Translations under genes and position numbers: made by a program | The notes under the pieces: model-generated | The model's input: only the letters and a program-made list of their open reading frames with translations | The model's database searches: none | Told to the model about the DNA's origin: nothing | In this document: positions 60,930 through 64,000 of the stretch, piece by piece | Numbering within the stretch: the stretch's first letter is position 1 | Layout: every line of letters begins with the position of its first letter | Assembly: GCA_947471745.1 (NCBI GenBank) | Contig: CANJKZ010000078.1 | Span: 2,980,501-3,044,500, forward strand | Reading direction: 5' to 3' | DNA: 64,000 bases | Source of the DNA: Closterium sp. Naga37s-1 | Lineage: Eukaryota > Streptophyta > Zygnematophyceae > Desmidiales > Closteriaceae

Positions 60930-62230
60930 TGCACATCGCCCTGTTTGTCTGCAAGGCGGACACACCCATCGCGATGTTCGTCCCTCTATGCTAATTCATG
61001 GCTAAGGAGGTCTTCCACAACTTCCCCCTTCTGGAGGATACGACGTTTATTACACCGAGTAAGTCTCATGTTTTTTCAATCTTGGTTGTCTGTTCCTCCT
61101 GTATCATTCAAGGAGAACCTACGCACAATTTCAATGTATCTTTAAGGATCCCAACGCTGGAATCCCCATGGATTGGGATTTCGCTCGACGAAAGCACCGA
61201 CCGCATTCAAGGGAAACACCTTATCCTCTATGCTTATTTTTTCAAAGGGAAATCGGTGGTAAACGAGTTCCTTACCTTGAGTACCGTCGACCGCGCTGAC
61301 GCTGCGTGTCTTACCTTTGCAGTCATGCAGTATCTTACTGAGATTGGGGTGGGCCTGTAGAATATCAAAGGGATTTCTACGGACGGAGCTAATGTAATGG
61401 CGGGGGAAGAAACAACGGCCTCCTGGCGAGCCCGCGACAGTGGATTCCACACCTTGCCTCAACCCCCCGGATCGTGCATCGGTAAGTGGTTGGTTCATCT
61501 CTTAATTGAATCATAATCTCTATTTGTGTTTTCTAACAGTTGTTCTGTGTGTGTCCTTACAGCGAGGCATCGCTGCCCAAGATGCCGCGACGACAGTCCC
61601 GGAGTTGGGCATGGTCGATAATGGAATGCGTGCCTTCATTAAGCTCATCGGGCGTAGCAGCATGCAGTACCAGGGATTTTGGAACATACAGGGTGTTTGT
61701 TACCATGCAATTCATTTTCCGCATTGGTGTACCACCACGTCAACGCTCTGACTTGCTCTCTTGCCGTTTTACAGATTGACATCACCCTGGTGGCGCACAT
61801 CGTGCAGCAAACCCGGATGTGCCTAAACGCCCGGTACTTCGACTCGCAACCCGGACACAATTTCGGGAACGGGGAGAAGATGCAGCTGCCGGAGTTCATC
61901 AAGAACGACGCCAAGATGGACAAAAGAGAGATGCGGGCGGAAGGTGTTGACGGTGAAGGGAATCCCGTCTCGTTTGTCTTTACCCTGCACGAGAGACAAC
62001 AGGATGGTTACGAGACGGATGGGGATGTCATAGCGTGCTACAAACTATTGCTGAAATTCATCCAGGCCGTGGACAAGGAGCTTGAGTGGCGGATGCGCGA
62101 CCTGGACAACCTGTTTCACACAACTTCGTACATTCCAGATGATGCCAAGTGTGTAGCGGCATTCAAATGGTGGCTGGCCCAACTGCACAAGCTATACCAT
62201 GACAACCTTCTAGACGAGAGTGCTTATTGA

Positions 62231-63190
62231 CCGCACTTATGCGGAAAATGCTATTCTAAGGGAGATCTGAATTGCAAGGGACACACGGTCAGAGTTCTGG
62301 CAGTGATTTTTGACAGAGTGTTGAAATGCCTTGCATAGTTTCACTAAGAAAAGTTGATAGAACAAGATTATGGTACAAGAAAGGAGAACCAAATAGCAAA
62401 GACAAAGAACCTTGGAGAAACGTTCCTCGACAAGCAACCACCTTTTCCGAGTCAGAAACGACCGGTGAAACGACAAGCACATGTGTCTTTCACCTGAGTT
62501 GGCAGTTTCTCAGGTTTACAGTTTTCAGAGTTGTATACGTTTTTACTGTTAGTAAAAACGTGTTTCAGGTTCAGTTTCCTTCTTGATTCGAATTCTCCTG
62601 GGGAGTACAATTTCCGAGATGCTCTGATTGGTCGAAACTCGCTGTTTTGCAATTGGTCGAAATTCGCGCACATTGCAAAATTTGGAGATAAGTAATTTTG
62701 TTCGACCATAATCGCTCTGCTCGACGACGCCTCTTTCGAGCTTAGTTCTGTCGATCAGCGTTTCATCGAAACGCTGTTTTCTTCAACTCCGTCGACCCGC
62801 GAGGCTCGATTTTGACGCCGATTTCCTCCCATCGACAAGTGCATCGTCGGCGGGCAGTTGCGTGGAGCAGAAACAACACTTCAATTTTGACGAATTAATC
62901 TTGTCGAAAGTCGATCTGTCGCACAGAGATCAGAGTCCCAGAGGCTGTCGCAACCAGATAAAAGTCCCCAAAGCCGCCGATAACCACGAAGCGAACACCG
63001 TTCTGAAAAGCACGGCCGACTTCGCCCAAGCGAGGGCGGGGCCTTTTCTCCTCGACACTCCCCTTCCCAGCTCAAGCTTGGCCCCCACACACAAGCTCCA
63101 CCCAGAACCTACGTAATACAATACAAGGGGATATTTCGTCGGCATGCACACCCCCACACGCCGATCACCGCACCAGCCATGTTAGAGGAC
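62231..63190. other. No gene recognised
   Basis: About 960 bp with lower GC between the plus hAT-like gene and the last copia fragment. Short ORFs at 62326-62586 and 62862-63116 have no recognisable domain or repeats. It could include 3' untranslated sequence of the hAT-like gene or the 3' LTR of the fragment that follows; I could not define LTR ends. Confidence 0.4.
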
Positions 63191-63197
63191 ATGACAC

Positions 63198-63826
63198 CTA
63201 CTGCTGCACGTCGTCATCGTCGTCGCCGATTTTGGCAAGGCGAACCTGGCCAACCGCGACAGAGCACCAGTTGAAGGCCGAAAAATGCAGCGCTTTAGTG
63301 AGGAAGTCCGCCGGCTGCTCGGAAGTTGGGATGTATTCCAGCGCAATCTTCTTGCGCTTCACCATCTGCTGCAGCCAGGCGTAACGTCGCTCCATGTTCT
63401 TGAGGTTGCCCTTAAACCCTAAGCCCTCAGCGAATGAGATGGCGGACTGATTGTCCACGTTCAGAGCAGTTGGCGTCCCAGCGTCGAAGAGCTGGAACTC
63501 GGCGAGGAGGAATCGAAGTCGACGAGCCTCCTTGCCGGCTTCGATGGCCGCGATATATTCGGACTCCGTCAACGACAGAGTCACGCACTTGATGCGTTGG
63601 CTCGTCCAGGAGACAGGTGCGCCACCGAAGGTGAAAACGTAGCCATTCGTGCGGCTGCGCGTCTGCTTGTCATCAGCGTCGTCCGCGTCCGCGTAGCCAA
63701 CCAGTTTCAGAGTTTCCAACCCTCCGCCAAACTCCAGAGCAGCATCACGCGTGTCGGCGAGATAGGTGAGGCAGCGATCGACCTCGCGCCAGTGCTGGTC
63801 GCTCCTCGACAGCGGCTGCTCTCATC
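63198..63826 (-). pseudogene. RNase H end of a third copia lineage
   Basis: Open from about 63826 (after TGA TGA) to TAG 63198-63200. It reads DQHWREVDRCLTYLADTRD (RT-RNase H connection), LVGYADADDADDKQTRSRT, GYVFTFGGAPVSWTSQRIK, VTLSLTESEYIAAIEAGKE (catalytic Glu region), LNVDNQSAISFAEGLGFKG, ALEYIPTSEQPADFLTKAL. The sequence is clearly different from element A and from the short-LTR family. The upstream part runs out of the window and has stops at about 63828, so it is decayed. Confidence 0.8.
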
Positions 63827-64000
63827 ATCTGATGGGAACGCGAGAGGCCTTCATGCTCACCACACCATGTCCAATTCGCTAACCAATTGGACTAAAAGGG
63901 CATGTTTGCATAGCAGGTGAGCGCGCCCACGCCTCCCAAGCACTCGGCTTGTAGCCCTTCCGGCGCCAGGCCATAGGCCAATCCCAGTGTCCTTTCCACA

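Larger units (their letters stand above)
47620..62230 (+). pseudogene. hAT-type transposase-like gene, plus copy, split by elements E and N
   Basis: Segments: 47620-48358 (zinc-finger N-terminus), 56553-56791, and 60935-62230. E lies between the first two with duplication CGCGG, N between the last two with duplication TGCAC. Without N plus one duplication, the codons join as HIIQCVH / IALFVCKADTPIAMF, a continuous transposase-like stretch. Exon-like blocks after that: 60935-61058, 61113-61481 (PWIGISLDESTDR, STVDRADAACLTF, ISTDGANVM), 61563-about 61690 (VPELGMVDNGMRAFIKLIG), 61775-62230 (AEGVDGEGNPVSFVFTLHE). Stops: TGA 47965-47967, TAA near 60991, TAG 61358-61360. Blocks and intron positions match the minus copy at 31465-33325. 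The hAT dimerisation end is not seen here. It would bind DNA and cut-and-paste if intact; this one is dead. Confidence 0.7.

Noticed and set aside
5753..61360. TAG read as glutamine, as in some ulvophycean algae
   Set aside because: TAG also occurs at Trp (54676), Tyr (20181) and Glu (43971) positions, and shifts and deletions accompany it; decay explains all cases.

Overview
The window is eukaryotic, repeat-dominated and GC-rich; I see no bacterial-type gene. Almost all of it is Ty1/copia LTR retrotransposons, many nested, plus two intron-containing hAT-type transposase-like genes. The initiator-tRNA primer site TGGTATCAGAGC, 5-bp target duplications and strong GC bias fit a green-lineage nucleus. 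From memory (unchecked), gag proteins beginning MASLRVLAFDHEGRP recur in streptophyte algae such as Closterium, so a charophyte-grade alga is my guess. No ordinary host housekeeping gene, tRNA or rRNA gene was recognised.

Layout. 0.3-3.0 kb: antisense gag of an isolated copia relative with three coding repeat arrays (element G). 3.8-16.7 kb: an old plus-strand copia (B) split by a nearly complete minus-strand copia (A, 6563-12952, duplication CCGGC) and by a deleted short-LTR copia (C). 17.0-31.0 kb: a solo LTR of family A (duplication TTTGT) split by a composite of two short-LTR elements in opposite orientation (D plus, F minus). D contains a 2.6-kb internal inversion and a very young non-autonomous element (H, duplication CAGGC). 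31.5-33.3 kb: minus-strand hAT-like gene. 33.9-34.6 kb: LTR and gag start of a B relative. 34.6-40.8 kb: short-LTR element I, a family A LTR fragment and a second RT fragment. 40.8-44.3 kb: element J, with the longest intact gag-protease ORF. 44.3-47.0 kb: non-coding antisense LTR element material (K/M) holding a candidate solo LTR. 47.6-62.2 kb: a plus-strand hAT-like gene interrupted by element E (48359-56547, duplication CGCGG) and element N (56792-60929, duplication TGCAC). 63.2-63.8 kb: RNase H end of a third copia lineage.

The short-LTR family (C, D, E, F, H, I, J, K, N) is the most distinctive content. Its LTRs are mostly 105-135 bp (201 bp in H) on elements of up to 8 kb. A small hairpin follows the primer site in six copies, then a GGGCCCACC box, then in most copies a GC-rich tandem-repeat leader of up to about 2 kb. 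Gag carries a CX13CX3HX4C motif where a CCHC knuckle is expected, and a repeat-expanded Gly/Ala linker joins integrase to reverse transcriptase. Many stop codons that break the genes are TAG at former CAG or TGG codons, as cytosine deamination at CHG sites would produce.
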